In this document: positions 7,702-16,455 of the stretch, piece after piece | Numbering within the stretch: position 1 is the stretch's first letter | How the letters are laid out: every line of letters starts with the position of its first letter | Source of the DNA: Hymenobacter crusticola | GTDB taxonomy: Bacteria > Bacteroidota > Bacteroidia > Cytophagales > Hymenobacteraceae | DNA length: 64,000 nucleotides | Direction: 5' to 3' | NCBI RefSeq assembly: GCF_002154225.1 | Contig: NZ_MTSE01000008.1 | Coordinates: 1-64,000, forward strand | The notes under the pieces: model-generated | Told to the model about the DNA's origin: nothing | The model's database searches: none | Seen by the model: the letters and a program-made list of their open reading frames with translations, nothing else | Translations under genes and position numbers: made by a program

Positions 7702-8937
7702 TTAATCACCATGACCCGCGCTGGACTCGAAGCCCAGTAGCGCAAGGCGCACTGGCCGTGCGGTTACTTTGTGCTTGGCAACTGTACTAAAGTCGTTGAG
7801 CTGGATCTGGTATACTTCGCCTAGCGAGGGTACGGCAACATACGCAAATTTCTCCGAGGCCTCCAGGATAGGCTTGTAAGTATCGGCTGCCGAGGTAGAC
7901 GGGATAACCGAGCCTTGCTTCTTCAGCGTACCCGTAGCTAGGTCGTATACGCGTAGCTTGCCATCCAGCGTGAGCACGTGCAAGTTGTTGCCCGCGTAGT
8001 CCGGCTTGCATTGAAAGGCGTCATCCCCGGCGTAAATGGGCGTGATTTTATTTGTCGTAAGATCAATCAGGTAGGCTCCTTTTGTGGCTACAAAACCAAT
8101 GAATTTCTTCGCTCCTTCGGCGTAATAAACGTTGGCTAGGCGGAAAGCTCCGAAATCAGTCGGGTTTGGGATCAGGCGCTGCTCGCCCGATGCAGTTACC
8201 ACCAATACACTGCCGCTGGTGTTCGCCGTGGTTGTAAAGCAGCCAAAGACAGCATTGGTGCCATCACTGGCATTCCCATGGATAGCGCCGGTTTCCAGCT
8301 TAATTGGCTGCACCTCCGTGCCCGCTTTATTAATGATTTTCACACTAGTAGGATTTGCCCCGCTGGCTTTCGTCGTAGTAACGGCGTAGGTGCCATTATT
8401 GAACTGAGCCATGGCCCCGTGGTGGGGGAGCAGGCCCGCGTTGATCACTCGAAACTTGGCGCCTGGGGTATGCACGTCCGCGTCGTTACCTACGCTCAAC
8501 GTGCCCTCGTTGTCGTTGAAAATCAATGACTCCGTGTCTTTGCTTTTGAAGTGAGTCGGCTTGCCCCCATCGGCCGTAATGGCGCCCCATTTAGGTGTTC
8601 CCTTCACGTCCACGTGGTCGACGTGGGACTCCAGACCCGTATCGAACATTTCGACTAAGTTCTGATTTTGGTACAGCACCGCCGCAAAACGACCAGAGGC
8701 CGTCGGATAGATGTTGGCCAGAGGATACTTCGTATTAAAGGATGCAATGGCGGCCGTTGCCGGCGTGATTTGGGTGAGCGTACTGGCCTGCTCATCCGCT
8801 ACTAATACACGCAAAAATCGGTATTCTTTTTCGGCCTCCGTAGCGGGGCTTACTTCTTTGTCGTCGTTATCGCACGAAGCAAAGGTAGATGCGGCGAGGA
8901 ATGCCAGAGCAACTTTAACAGTGGAAAAATGGCGCAT
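7702..8937 (-). CDS. AztD-like beta-propeller lipoprotein, putative zinc-binding protein
   Basis: ATG at 8937 gives 411 residues with a lipoprotein signal: basic start, hydrophobic core, then FASC with the lipidated Cys22, followed by Asp residues. The rest reads as a beta-propeller with repeated strands such as GRFAAVLYQNQNLVEMFDTG. The order of motifs recalls the periplasmic zinc metallochaperone AztD: HVDHVD at 105-110, KPTHF near 129, PHHG at 171-174, IHGN near 220, FGC near 233. These His residues are candidate metal ligands. The gene is divergent from a His-rich peptide and TonB receptor, which supports metal handling at the cell envelope. AztD kinship is judged from motif order, so moderately sure; zinc is inference. 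Confidence 0.7.
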   Translation of the reverse strand: MRHFSTVKVALAFLAASTFASCDNDDKEVSPATEAEKEYRFLRVLVADEQASTLTQITPATAAIASFNTKYPLANIYPTASGRFAAVLYQNQNLVEMFDTGLESHVDHVDVKGTPKWGAITADGGKPTHFKSKDTESLIFNDNEGTLSVGNDADVHTPGAKFRVINAGLLPHHGAMAQFNNGTYAVTTTKASGANPTSVKIINKAGTEVQPIKLETGAIHGNASDGTNAVFGCFTTTANTSGSVLVVTASGEQRLIPNPTDFGAFRLANVYYAEGAKKFIGFVATKGAYLIDLTTNKITPIYAGDDAFQCKPDYAGNNLHVLTLDGKLRVYDLATGTLKKQGSVIPSTSAADTYKPILEASEKFAYVAVPSLGEVYQIQLNDFSTVAKHKVTARPVRLALLGFESSAGHGD

Positions 8938-8988
8938 GAGATAGTGCGTAAAGCGTATAGAAAATTGAGCTGCAATAGTAGATGGATA

Positions 8989-9023
8989 TTTCATTAAATG
9001 CAACAACATTGCATTTAATGAAA
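8989..9023. promoter_or_regulatory. Candidate metal-regulator operator (15-bp inverted repeat)
   Basis: TTTCATTAAATGCAA at 8989-9003 and TTGCATTTAATGAAA at 9009-9023 are perfect complements around a 5-base spacer. It lies 52-86 bases upstream of the lipoprotein start codon, where an operator or promoter is expected. The core TGCAACAACATTGCA (9000-9014 region) resembles a 7-1-7 Fur/Zur-type dyad. A related copy, TGCAACAATAATGCA, lies at 9141-9155, and ATTGTTGCAAATGCAA spans the start codon of the gene at 9668. Recognition by a Zur-like protein is inference. Confidence 0.5.
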
Positions 9024-9140
9024 ATAGTAAACAGGTCCTGCGGCCCAATGATTGGATAGGGTTAAGCTAGCTAGGAGCTTGGTTTTGTAACACTAGTAGC
9101 GAGTTATACCGAGGTTATAAGCAATAGGATCTAATACTAA

Positions 9141-9155
9141 TGCAACAATAATGCA
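9141..9155. promoter_or_regulatory. Second candidate operator copy
   Basis: TGCAACAATAATGCA shares TGCAACA and the terminal TGCA with the core of the palindrome at 8989-9023. It lies between the divergent lipoprotein and TonB-receptor transcription units, so it could serve either side. Confidence 0.35.
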
Positions 9156-9667
9156 ATTTAAATGTCATGATGAGTGCTTCTTTTTACTGATGTGACAGCG
9201 CGCTTTTTTACTTCTACCTTTTTCTTAGTGCCTGTTTAGCTAACGCTCGATTTGACGAAGCACTAAGCCTTCAAGTAGGCCTTTGCAATGCTGATTTCAG
9301 TATTGAAGCCGAAAAGATCGTCTGCAGAGTAACACAGTAGTGAAGGAGTAGTCCTGGTTAACGACCTTGCACTTACCCGGCAACGTCATGTTAGAGATGG
9401 CCACTTGGTTGAAGCAAGTGATACAGCCCGCCGCACCGTGTGGCCAGCTCTTAGCGACGTAAGACCTGAGCAATATGATTTGGAGAAAAGGTAAGGGGTA
9501 AGCTACCTTGAATCAGGCCGGCGTGAGCTGGTGCTTCACACAGAAGCTCTATAAAAGTAACGATGTTGCAGGCTGTGGACTTTGCAGGGAAGTATATTTT
9601 ATTGCCATAGTACCCTATAATCCGATTTCGGCTCTTACATTTGTTTTTCTACGATACATTGTTGCAA

Positions 9668-10012
9668 ATGCAAACGCTTCGTTCCCGGTTGGCTTTGGTG
9701 CTGCTGCTCTGCTTTGTGCGGGTGCTGCTGCCGGAGGCTTGGGTGCTAAGCTTGCATGCTCACCAACATACCACTGAGGAGCCCACGCAAACTCCGGGCA
9801 CGCTGCGTGGTAAGCTGGTACTTAGCGCTAAGCACCAGCACTGCGACGTGGATCACTTCTGCAACATTCCTTTTCAGCCGGCTCCCTTTTTTGAGCTGGA
9901 AAAACTGGTGCTACAGGCTTATCAGCGAACCATCGCGGTAGCACTGATCCGGGCAGGCGAGGTCACACCTCCCGCTATTGACTACCTACGCGGACCGCCC
10001 TTCCAAAGCTAA
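9668..10012 (+). CDS. Small secreted His/Cys-rich protein
   Basis: ATG at 9668 gives 114 residues; an in-frame TTG further upstream is unlikely. A hydrophobic segment (about 8-27) looks like a signal peptide or anchor. The rest is rich in metal-ligand residues: LHAHQH with His at 30, 32 and 34, then KHQHCDVDHFC with His56, His58, Cys59, His63 and Cys65. Small proteins of this type often precede TonB-receptor genes for metals in Bacteroidota. It is the first gene of a likely operon with the TonB receptor (147 bp downstream) and a small lipoprotein. It may hand metal to or from the receptor; this is inference. No named family recognised. Confidence 0.72.
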   Translation: MQTLRSRLALVLLLCFVRVLLPEAWVLSLHAHQHTTEEPTQTPGTLRGKLVLSAKHQHCDVDHFCNIPFQPAPFFELEKLVLQAYQRTIAVALIRAGEVTPPAIDYLRGPPFQS

Positions 10013-10159
10013 ATCCAAATAGCCGTCGATAGCTGCCTCATCTCCTTTGCCAGGAGCTTTGAGGCCCAATTTCCTTTTTCATGGAGTATTTCTCCCGATG
10101 CCTCACGGGCATGCGGGGTGCGACGGCTGGTTTAGTGTTTACTGGCTCTGCTTTTTTGT

Positions 10160-12580
10160 ATGTCTTTTCGATTTCCGGGCACTCCGGGGACGGGATGGCT
10201 AGGCGTTTGGCTGCTCCTCTTGCTGAGTATAGCCCGCCTTAGCCACGCTCAAACCCTCGTCGACTGTGCCCTGTCACTGAGCGGACGCGTCGCTGACCAT
10301 GAGTCGCGAGCGGACCTAGCCGGTGCCACGGTGGTCGTGCTGGAAACTCAGCAAGCCACCCAAACTGATGCTGCCGGCAACTTTCACTTGCACCTGTGCC
10401 CAGGGCTCTACCATGTGCAAGTTACCTTTCTAGGGTACGAAACCGAGACGGCGGAACTGCGCCTCGAGCGGGCCGTTGTGCGCAACTTTCAGCTTCATCC
10501 AAGCGCCGTTTTGCTGCGTGGTGCTACTGTGCGCGGCCAACGAGGCCTAGCCCCCACCCAACCCACAGCCACACTTAGTGGGCAGGCCTTGCAGCAAACC
10601 CGGGGGCAGGCCCTAGGGGAGGCCTTGCAGAAGCTATCGGGCGTGACGGCCATTCAGACCGGACCTAGCATCTTCAAACCCATGATTCACGGGCTGCACT
10701 CCAATCGCCTGACCATTCTGAACAATGGAGTGCGGCAGGAGGGGCAGCAGTGGGGCCAGGAGCACGGGCCAGAAATTGACCCGTTCATTGCTTCCCGTCT
10801 GACGGTAGTGAAGGGCGCCGCCAGCGTCCGCTACGGCTCCGACGCCATTGGAGGGGTGGTACTCGTTGAACCCAAACCGCTGCGTGACTCCGCCGGCACC
10901 GGCGCCGAGCTAAACTTGGTGGGTATGAGCAACAACGGCCTAGGTGCCGCCTCGGGCGCAGTAGAAGGCAATCTGCGCCAGGTGCCGGCCTTGAGTTGGC
11001 GGGTGCAGGGTACTGCTAAGCGGGCAGGCACCATGCGGGCACCTGGGTACTATTTGAAGAACTCTGGCTTTCAGGAATATGACTTCTCTGCGGCGGCTGG
11101 CTGGCGGCGGGAAAACTACGGCTTAGAGGCTTTTTACAGCCAGTACAACACCCAGATTGGTATCCTGCCGGCTGCGCACGTGGGCAGCCCCACGGACCTA
11201 GAGCTGGCTATTGCCCGGACCCGCCCCCTAGAAACATCTGGCTTCAACTACGACATTGCCCGGGCCTATCAGGACGTCCGGCACGACGTAGCCAAGCTCA
11301 CGGGCTTTGTGCAAACCGGGGCCGCGGGACGCTTAACGGCCACGGTTGCCCAGCAGACAGACTTTCGGGACGAGTACGATAAGTACCGGCCCCGCAACGA
11401 TAACCTCGCCGCCCTGAATAAGCCCGAACTAAGCTACACCAACCGTACTACCACGGCCGAGCTTCTGTGGGAACATCGGCGCTGGCACAACCTGACCGGC
11501 AGCGTGGGGGTAGCGGGCACTGACCAGTTTAACCGCTACGCTGCGGGCAGCCGGCAGTTCATCCCCTTTTATACCAACCAGATCCTCGGGGCTTTTTGGC
11601 TGGAGAAATGGCAGCGCGGCAAATGGCTGCTGGAGGCTGGCTTGCGCCTAGACCGCCGCGACCTGCAAGTAAAACGTGGCGACCGGGACACAACGGGTGC
11701 CTTCTTTGTGGCTCGCAGCCGCTTTCAATACACCACGCCGGCGGCTTCCCTAGGTGCCACTTTCGACCCCACGGCCCACCTGACCCTGAACCTAGCTTCG
11801 GGGCTGACGCGCCGCGCACCGGCGGCCAACGAGCGTTTCAGCGACGGCGTGCATAACGCACAATATGAGCTAGGCTACGACCTAGTACCCGGCAACGGCG
11901 CGCTGGTACCTGAAACGGCTCTTAATATCGGCCTAACCGCTACCTGGCACGACAACCCTCGCCTAAACGGCGAAATCACGGTGTATCAGACGCGCATCAC
12001 CGACTTCATCTACCAGGTGCCCATCCTGCCGCCCGTAATTACGATTCGCGGGGCGCTCATCAGTTGGGTGTACCAGCAAACGGATGCCACGCTGCGAGGT
12101 GTGGACCTAGCAGGCACTTATCAACTAGCACCCCGTTGGCTGCTAGGGGCCAAAGGCTCGATCGTGCGGGCTCGCGACACCCGCCAAGACCAGTGGCAAA
12201 TCTTTATGCCAGCTGACCGGGCGGAAGCGTCATTGCGCTACGAGGTGGCCACGCAGCCGGCCGCGCGCCTGCGTCAAAGCTACGTGCAGCTGGGCGGCTA
12301 CGCCGTGGCTCGCCAGACCCGGGTGCCTGATCACTACGCCGAACGGGATTACAAGCGTCCACCCGCCGGCTACGCGCTGCTCGGGTTGGAGGCGGGTACC
12401 ACGCTGCACTGGGGCCGCCAGCCACTGGAGGTGAGCCTAGCTGGTGCCAACCTGCTCAACCAGCGCTACCGCGACTACCTGAACCGCTACCGCTACTTCG
12501 CCGATGAAATGGGCCGCAACGTGACGTTGCGCGTGCGCGTGCCGCTGGAATTACGCCGGCGCGCGGCGAGTGGTCGGTAA
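10160..12580 (+). CDS. TonB-dependent outer-membrane receptor, putative metal uptake
   Basis: An 806-residue receptor. A signal peptide ends near AQ31. A carboxypeptidase-regulatory-like domain (about 38-115: SLSGRVADHESRADLAGATV) follows, then the plug (about 125-235) with MIHGLHSNRLTILNNGVRQ, EGQQWGQEHGPEIDPF and VVKGAASVRYGSDAIGGVV, then a beta-barrel ending in a short strand near the C-terminus. The EGQQWG-EHGPEID segment marks a Bacteroidota receptor group that is often linked to heavy-metal uptake. It would import a ligand across the outer membrane with TonB-ExbB-ExbD energy. The His-rich peptide upstream, the lipoprotein downstream and the divergent AztD-like gene point to zinc, but the ligand is not proven. 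Confidence 0.9.
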   Translation: MSFRFPGTPGTGWLGVWLLLLLSIARLSHAQTLVDCALSLSGRVADHESRADLAGATVVVLETQQATQTDAAGNFHLHLCPGLYHVQVTFLGYETETAELRLERAVVRNFQLHPSAVLLRGATVRGQRGLAPTQPTATLSGQALQQTRGQALGEALQKLSGVTAIQTGPSIFKPMIHGLHSNRLTILNNGVRQEGQQWGQEHGPEIDPFIASRLTVVKGAASVRYGSDAIGGVVLVEPKPLRDSAGTGAELNLVGMSNNGLGAASGAVEGNLRQVPALSWRVQGTAKRAGTMRAPGYYLKNSGFQEYDFSAAAGWRRENYGLEAFYSQYNTQIGILPAAHVGSPTDLELAIARTRPLETSGFNYDIARAYQDVRHDVAKLTGFVQTGAAGRLTATVAQQTDFRDEYDKYRPRNDNLAALNKPELSYTNRTTTAELLWEHRRWHNLTGSVGVAGTDQFNRYAAGSRQFIPFYTNQILGAFWLEKWQRGKWLLEAGLRLDRRDLQVKRGDRDTTGAFFVARSRFQYTTPAASLGATFDPTAHLTLNLASGLTRRAPAANERFSDGVHNAQYELGYDLVPGNGALVPETALNIGLTATWHDNPRLNGEITVYQTRITDFIYQVPILPPVITIRGALISWVYQQTDATLRGVDLAGTYQLAPRWLLGAKGSIVRARDTRQDQWQIFMPADRAEASLRYEVATQPAARLRQSYVQLGGYAVARQTRVPDHYAERDYKRPPAGYALLGLEAGTTLHWGRQPLEVSLAGANLLNQRYRDYLNRYRYFADEMGRNVTLRVRVPLELRRRAASGR

Positions 12581-12622
12581 CTCACACCTACTTTCTTACT
12601 TCACTTTTTCATTTTTCCACTC

Positions 12623-13195
12623 ATGCACACTCCGCACAAAAACACTCTTTCTCGCCTAGCGCTCCTGGCCTTGCTAGCAACTACAACGCTATTCGGGGCC
12701 TGCAAAAAAGACAACGATAAGGATGATCCGACGCCCGATGACGATAACGAGCAGATCACCACGGTTACCTACACGCTCACGCCCACCAGCGGCGGCACGC
12801 CCGTATCGGTGACCTATAAAGACCTGGACGGTGATGGCGGCACAGCCCCCACCATCGGTACGCTAGCGCTGACCGCCAATACTACTTACACGGGCGTACT
12901 AACATTGCTCGATGAAACGAAAAACCCCGTCGTTAATACGTCCGCCGAGATTCAGGAGGAAGCCGACGAGCACCTCTTCGTCTTCACGCCAACTCCGGCT
13001 AATCTGGTACAGATAACGCGCACGGACAAAGACAAAAACAACCTGGAAGTAGGTCTGCAAACCCGCTTGGTGACTACCTCGGCGGCGAGTGGCACGCTCA
13101 AAATCACGCTTCGTCACCAGCCCGGTGTGAAGAATGGCACCGAGACCCCCGGCGACACAGACGTGGAAGTGACGTTCCCCACGACGGTGCGGTAG
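12623..13195 (+). CDS. Small lipoprotein of the TonB-receptor operon
   Basis: A 190-residue lipoprotein: signal with lipobox LFGAC (Cys27), then a very acidic linker (Lys/Asp-rich, 28-43) and a beta-rich domain. Visible motifs are TYTLTPTSGGTPVSVTYKDLDGDGG, LTANTTYTGVLTLLDE, EEADEHLFVF and SGTLKITLRHQPGVKNG. I recognise this pattern as a lipoprotein type commonly encoded beside TonB receptors in Flavobacteriia and Cytophagia, with the DEH segment well kept. Its exact role is unknown; a surface or periplasmic partner of the receptor is the natural guess. It starts 42 bp after the receptor stop, so it is in the same operon, and a hairpin terminator follows at 13273-13301. Confidence 0.8.
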   Translation: MHTPHKNTLSRLALLALLATTTLFGACKKDNDKDDPTPDDDNEQITTVTYTLTPTSGGTPVSVTYKDLDGDGGTAPTIGTLALTANTTYTGVLTLLDETKNPVVNTSAEIQEEADEHLFVFTPTPANLVQITRTDKDKNNLEVGLQTRLVTTSAASGTLKITLRHQPGVKNGTETPGDTDVEVTFPTTVR

Positions 13196-13272
13196 GCTAG
13201 GTACGCTATCGGGGGTTCGGCTGCAACCGGCTCCCACCTATTTTCTCCTAGTTTGGTTTTGGAGAACCTTGA

Positions 13273-13301
13273 GAAAGCACCGGTCCATGGCCGGTGCTTT
13301 C
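13273..13301 (+). terminator. Terminator of the TonB-receptor operon
   Basis: GAAAGCACCGG at 13273-13283 pairs perfectly with CCGGTGCTTTC at 13291-13301 around a 7-base loop, 77 bases after the lipoprotein stop. A short T-containing tail follows. Confidence 0.65.
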
Positions 13302-13430
13302 TTGCTACTCGGCCTACTAGAGGACTCTTTGGCAGGATCTAACCTAGCGCTATCCTGCTCGCGTGTACGGGTATCTTTTCCGGGGTGGCTAGCCTAGCAG
13401 ATGCTTACAGGCGCCACGCGGTAACGCCAT

Positions 13431-15122
13431 CTAGTTTACGCTTGGCGCACCTCCTGCTGGATTCGTTGTTCCTAGCAAACAGCCAGATACATTCCAGGCG
13501 CTGAACGCAGTGCCTTCTCGCTTCCCGAGCGGAATAGCTACTTTGAACGTGTGCTTGCCGGCAGGCAAGTCGGGTAGGGGGATGTACACCGGCGGGGTGA
13601 GGCTCCCGGGGCACCAATTGGAGCGGCTCAGGTCGGACGAAGACAGGCCGTTGCCGAAGTTGCCGGAGGAAGGATTGAGCAGCCGATACGTGCTGCAATC
13701 GGTTCGCCAGGGAATAAAATGGTACACCCGTTTCCCGTCCACAAAGAGTTCGTTCAGTTTCTGGTTGAACTCATCACCGCCGCCCCAGCCGCCGTGGCCG
13801 GTGGTGATATAGCGGAGCTGTACGTTCTTCAGCCCCTCCGGGATATCTACCGTGACGGTCAGGGAGTCGCGCTCGAACATCGTACCGTATTCCTGGCCTG
13901 CCATTTCCATCAGGTTGGTGGTGTTGAAGATCGGGAGCACCACCTGACCTAGCTTTTGGTTGCCGTCCCCGCTGCCAGGATAGTATTTCAAGCGCAGGCT
14001 CACGACATGCCCGCCTTTGTCGTAGTTGCCAACGAACACGCCAATCCAAACGTCGCCCTGCAAGCGGGAGTGGAGCTCGGTCAGGTCTTGCCGGAACACG
14101 GCCGAGTCTGCCCAGGTATAGCCTTTGATGGTGGAAGCCGCGTTGTACTTACGCACGCCAAACGGGGTGAAAAACCGCATCAGCTCCAGCGGGGGCAGAT
14201 ATTGGTCGGTTGCCACCACCCCCTGGTACTTCTCTTTATACACCGGCAAGGCTTTCACCCCTTGTTGCAGCCCGTTCAGGAAAGACTGCTGCTTATCCAG
14301 CGGAATCATAAACACGGAGCCCGTCCGGTCATACGCATCGCCGTTGGAATACTGGGTCAGCTCCGCGAACACCTGCGTGCCCGCGACGTACTCGGGCAAC
14401 CGAATTTTCTTCAAAATCACCGTGCCGCCGGCGTAGTGGTACGTGACGTTGGTTTGTCCTTCCGCTGGGTTTGGCTGGTTATTTCCAAACGAAATCTGTT
14501 CCCGATCGAAAACCGAGACGGTCTGGAAGCGGCTTTCAATCACCTGTTGGTTGTAGGTAGCCGCATCAACTACCGGACCCATTTGGGTGGGAGTTGGCCA
14601 GGCGAGGTCGGTGCTTTTGACCTTGCTGGTCTGGATTTGGGTGGCAACGGTTTCCTGCTCCCCGTTACGGACCATTTTCAAAACCAGCCCTAAGCCCGGT
14701 GTGACGCCAATGCTAGGGGTGCCTTTCAGGGGCAGGGCATTGGTGTACCAAACCTCCACCGTATTGGAGCGAATAATCACTTTGGCCTTCTTGCAGGGAT
14801 ACCCTAGGATGGTTTCTGTGCCCGGCAGCAGTTCCGGCTGTTCGTACTCCTTGAACTCTTTCAGCTGCGTGACGTGGGTGTTGTCCTGCAAGGTGAGTAC
14901 CTGTAGGGTACGATTGGCAGCGTAGTCCAGGTACAGCTGTTCTCTTGCTTTCGTATCGGCCACTCGTTGCAGATGCGCCCGCTGCCCATCAATAACTAGC
15001 TTCAGGCGGCCGCCGGGTACTTCCTTGCCGTGGTACTTTACCTCGTAGGTGACAACGGCACGCTGCTGGGCAACACTGGCAACGGCAAACAGCAGGCAGG
15101 CAAACAGGAATAGGTATCTCAT
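13431..15122 (-). CDS. Secreted PNGase F-like N-glycanase with GLPGLI-like N-terminal domain
   Basis: A 563-residue protein with a signal peptide (1-19). Residues about 20-165 look like a GLPGLI/DUF4412-type domain (GYPCKKAK at 107-114, VWYTNALPLKGTP, PGLGLVLKM). Residues about 200-395 fit the PNGase F N-terminal domain and 400-548 the C-terminal one: TGHGGWGGGDEFNQ, FIPWRTDC, SSSDLSRSNWCPG. By eye alignment to Flavobacterium PNGase F, catalytic Asp60 matches Asp265 (GDAYDR) and Glu206 matches Glu451 (GGDEF), while Glu118 is not conserved. PNGase F frees N-linked glycans from Asn and leaves Asp. PNGF-II enzymes also carry an extra N-terminal domain. The neighbouring GH76 mannanase fits a shared role on eukaryotic glycoproteins. 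Confidence 0.85.
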   Translation of the reverse strand: MRYLFLFACLLFAVASVAQQRAVVTYEVKYHGKEVPGGRLKLVIDGQRAHLQRVADTKAREQLYLDYAANRTLQVLTLQDNTHVTQLKEFKEYEQPELLPGTETILGYPCKKAKVIIRSNTVEVWYTNALPLKGTPSIGVTPGLGLVLKMVRNGEQETVATQIQTSKVKSTDLAWPTPTQMGPVVDAATYNQQVIESRFQTVSVFDREQISFGNNQPNPAEGQTNVTYHYAGGTVILKKIRLPEYVAGTQVFAELTQYSNGDAYDRTGSVFMIPLDKQQSFLNGLQQGVKALPVYKEKYQGVVATDQYLPPLELMRFFTPFGVRKYNAASTIKGYTWADSAVFRQDLTELHSRLQGDVWIGVFVGNYDKGGHVVSLRLKYYPGSGDGNQKLGQVVLPIFNTTNLMEMAGQEYGTMFERDSLTVTVDIPEGLKNVQLRYITTGHGGWGGGDEFNQKLNELFVDGKRVYHFIPWRTDCSTYRLLNPSSGNFGNGLSSSDLSRSNWCPGSLTPPVYIPLPDLPAGKHTFKVAIPLGKREGTAFSAWNVSGCLLGTTNPAGGAPSVN

Positions 15123-15150
15123 ACAGACTAAGTCAGGGGCAAGATAGCCA

Positions 15151-15210
15151 GATGGCCCTACCTAGAAAAAGTTGACCCCGAGAGGTCAACTTTTTCTAGG
15201 TAGGGCCATC
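15151..15210 (-). terminator. 27-bp perfect hairpin between the mannanase and N-glycanase genes
   Basis: Bases 15151-15177 are perfectly complementary to 15184-15210 around a 6-base loop. It begins 31 bases after the mannanase stop and lies upstream of the N-glycanase start, so it should end the mannanase transcript and separate the two genes. The stem contains an A5/T5 tract next to CCTAG. Confidence 0.8.
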
Positions 15211-15240
15211 CTTCTTGGCTACCGTAAACTTTCGTTTAAC

Positions 15241-16455
15241 CTAGCGGAAACGGTACAGGTTGAGCATCATGGACACGCCGCCGTTCGTGCGCCACGAGTT
15301 CAGATTCTCCGTGTCGGAGGTCCGGGTGCTCCACAGGTTCCACATGATGCCGTTCGAGTTGCGAATCGACCAGGCTTGGGTTGCATTCAGATCCAGCCAG
15401 GGACCATAGGTGGCGGCGGTGCCGGTTTCCTTCACGAAAATGCAGGCCCACCGTGCAAAAATGGACTTTCCGCCCTGGATGTCCAGCACCGCGTCTTCAT
15501 CCTGCAAAATGCCACCGGGCGATTTGGATAAACTGGTACGGGCATAGTCCATTGCTTTCAGGCCCATCGTCCGGTAGTCGGGGCTAGTGTAGTAGGGGCG
15601 CAATTCGTTGGCTGCCCCGATAAAAGTGCCCTGCGTGTAGAGCAAGGCGCCTTCCGTGATTTGGCCCGCCTGGTTCATGGCGCCTTTCACTTCCCCCGTG
15701 GAAGCGACGTACATGCGCGATACCAGCCAGTCCATGATCAGTTTGGCTTTGTCGCGGTAGGCGGTATTGCCGGTGGCCTTATAGAGCCGCATGGCGCAGA
15801 TAGCGGCTGGCGCGTTGACGCAGGTGTTTTTCGACAGCTTATCGGTTTTCCACCACAAGCCCCCGCCCAGCGTCGTGTCCCAGCCCCGGGCCCACACCAA
15901 GTCGAAGTTCTGGCGGGCCATGTCGAGCATGCCGCCGTCGTTCCAAATCTCGTAGGCGCGGATGCACATCAACGAGCCCCAGATGACGTCGTCGTTGAAC
16001 TCGTTGCTGCTCCACAGCAGGCCGTGTGCATCGCGCATGCCGTTGTAGAGGTACTGGATTTTGTTTTTGTATTCGGTGGTGGGGTTTACATTATAGGCGT
16101 CAATCACGGTTTCGATGGCCTCGGCCTGGGTCCAGAAATCCATGCGCTTGGTTTTTGCGATATCAAACCAGTAGTTGGCTTTGAAGGAAGGGCCATAGGT
16201 TCCGTATTGGTTATAGTACTTGTTGTCATAACTGCTTAAGGCTAGCAGCGCTTCACTTTTGGCAACCACCGCCGAGGAGCTTGCTGGCGTGGAAGATAAA
16301 CCTGTCCCTAGGGTATCATGGAAATCCTCCTTTTGGCAGCCAGCGAGCAGGCTCAGCAGCAAGGCCGGCAGGATCACCCGACCCGTTTTCAGCTTTCGCC
16401 TAGCAGGCACCGTGGCAAGATTCTCGGGGTGGCAAGTAAAATCGTTTGTACACAT
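15241..16455 (-). CDS. GH76 alpha-1,6-mannanase lipoprotein
   Basis: ATG at 16455 gives 404 residues; the frame continues upstream but only this start yields a proper lipoprotein signal (LLAGC, Cys40). The mature part is a family GH76 (alpha/alpha)6 barrel: NYWFDIAKTKRMDFWTQAEA, the catalytic adjacent aspartates Asp155-Asp156 in EFNDDVIWG, GGGLWWKTD, KNTCVNAPAAICAMRLY and AITEGALLYTQGTFIGA-like text. GH76 enzymes cleave alpha-1,6-mannan backbones of fungal cell walls and N-glycan outer chains. It would sit on the outer membrane or cell surface. No SusC/SusD pair adjoins it, unlike classic mannan utilisation loci. The PNGase F-like gene lies directly downstream but after a strong hairpin. Confidence 0.9.
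   Translation of the reverse strand: MCTNDFTCHPENLATVPARRKLKTGRVILPALLLSLLAGCQKEDFHDTLGTGLSSTPASSSAVVAKSEALLALSSYDNKYYNQYGTYGPSFKANYWFDIAKTKRMDFWTQAEAIETVIDAYNVNPTTEYKNKIQYLYNGMRDAHGLLWSSNEFNDDVIWGSLMCIRAYEIWNDGGMLDMARQNFDLVWARGWDTTLGGGLWWKTDKLSKNTCVNAPAAICAMRLYKATGNTAYRDKAKLIMDWLVSRMYVASTGEVKGAMNQAGQITEGALLYTQGTFIGAANELRPYYTSPDYRTMGLKAMDYARTSLSKSPGGILQDEDAVLDIQGGKSIFARWACIFVKETGTAATYGPWLDLNATQAWSIRNSNGIMWNLWSTRTSDTENLNSWRTNGGVSMMLNLYRFR

Larger units (their letters stand above)
8938..9667. other. Long divergent control region of the putative zinc locus
   Basis: This gap of 730 bases lies between two divergently read genes. It holds a perfect 15-bp inverted repeat (8989-9023) and a related site (9141-9155). 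From about 9160 to 9640 I see no frame with a recognisable product. The part around 9240-9480 is richer in GC and could be a decayed gene, but I cannot name it. Confidence 0.6.

Noticed and set aside
7496..7702. A 68-codon minus-strand frame beginning at the stop of the AztD-like gene
   Set aside because: It runs through a perfect hairpin, has no domain or family features, and its start overlaps the preceding stop region. I treat the stretch as untranslated.
9240..9480. A decayed gene in the divergent spacer of the putative zinc locus
   Set aside because: The reading frames are short and frameshifted, and no family could be named. Only a database search could settle it; a significant hit to a protein would support it.
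13956..14693. A 245-codon plus-strand frame inside the N-glycanase gene
   Set aside because: It is antisense to a gene with clear PNGase F motifs, and its translation shows no family features; high GC creates such shadow frames.
15661..16239. A 192-codon plus-strand frame inside the GH76 gene
   Set aside because: Antisense to a well-supported catalytic domain, and the predicted protein is low-complexity without motifs.
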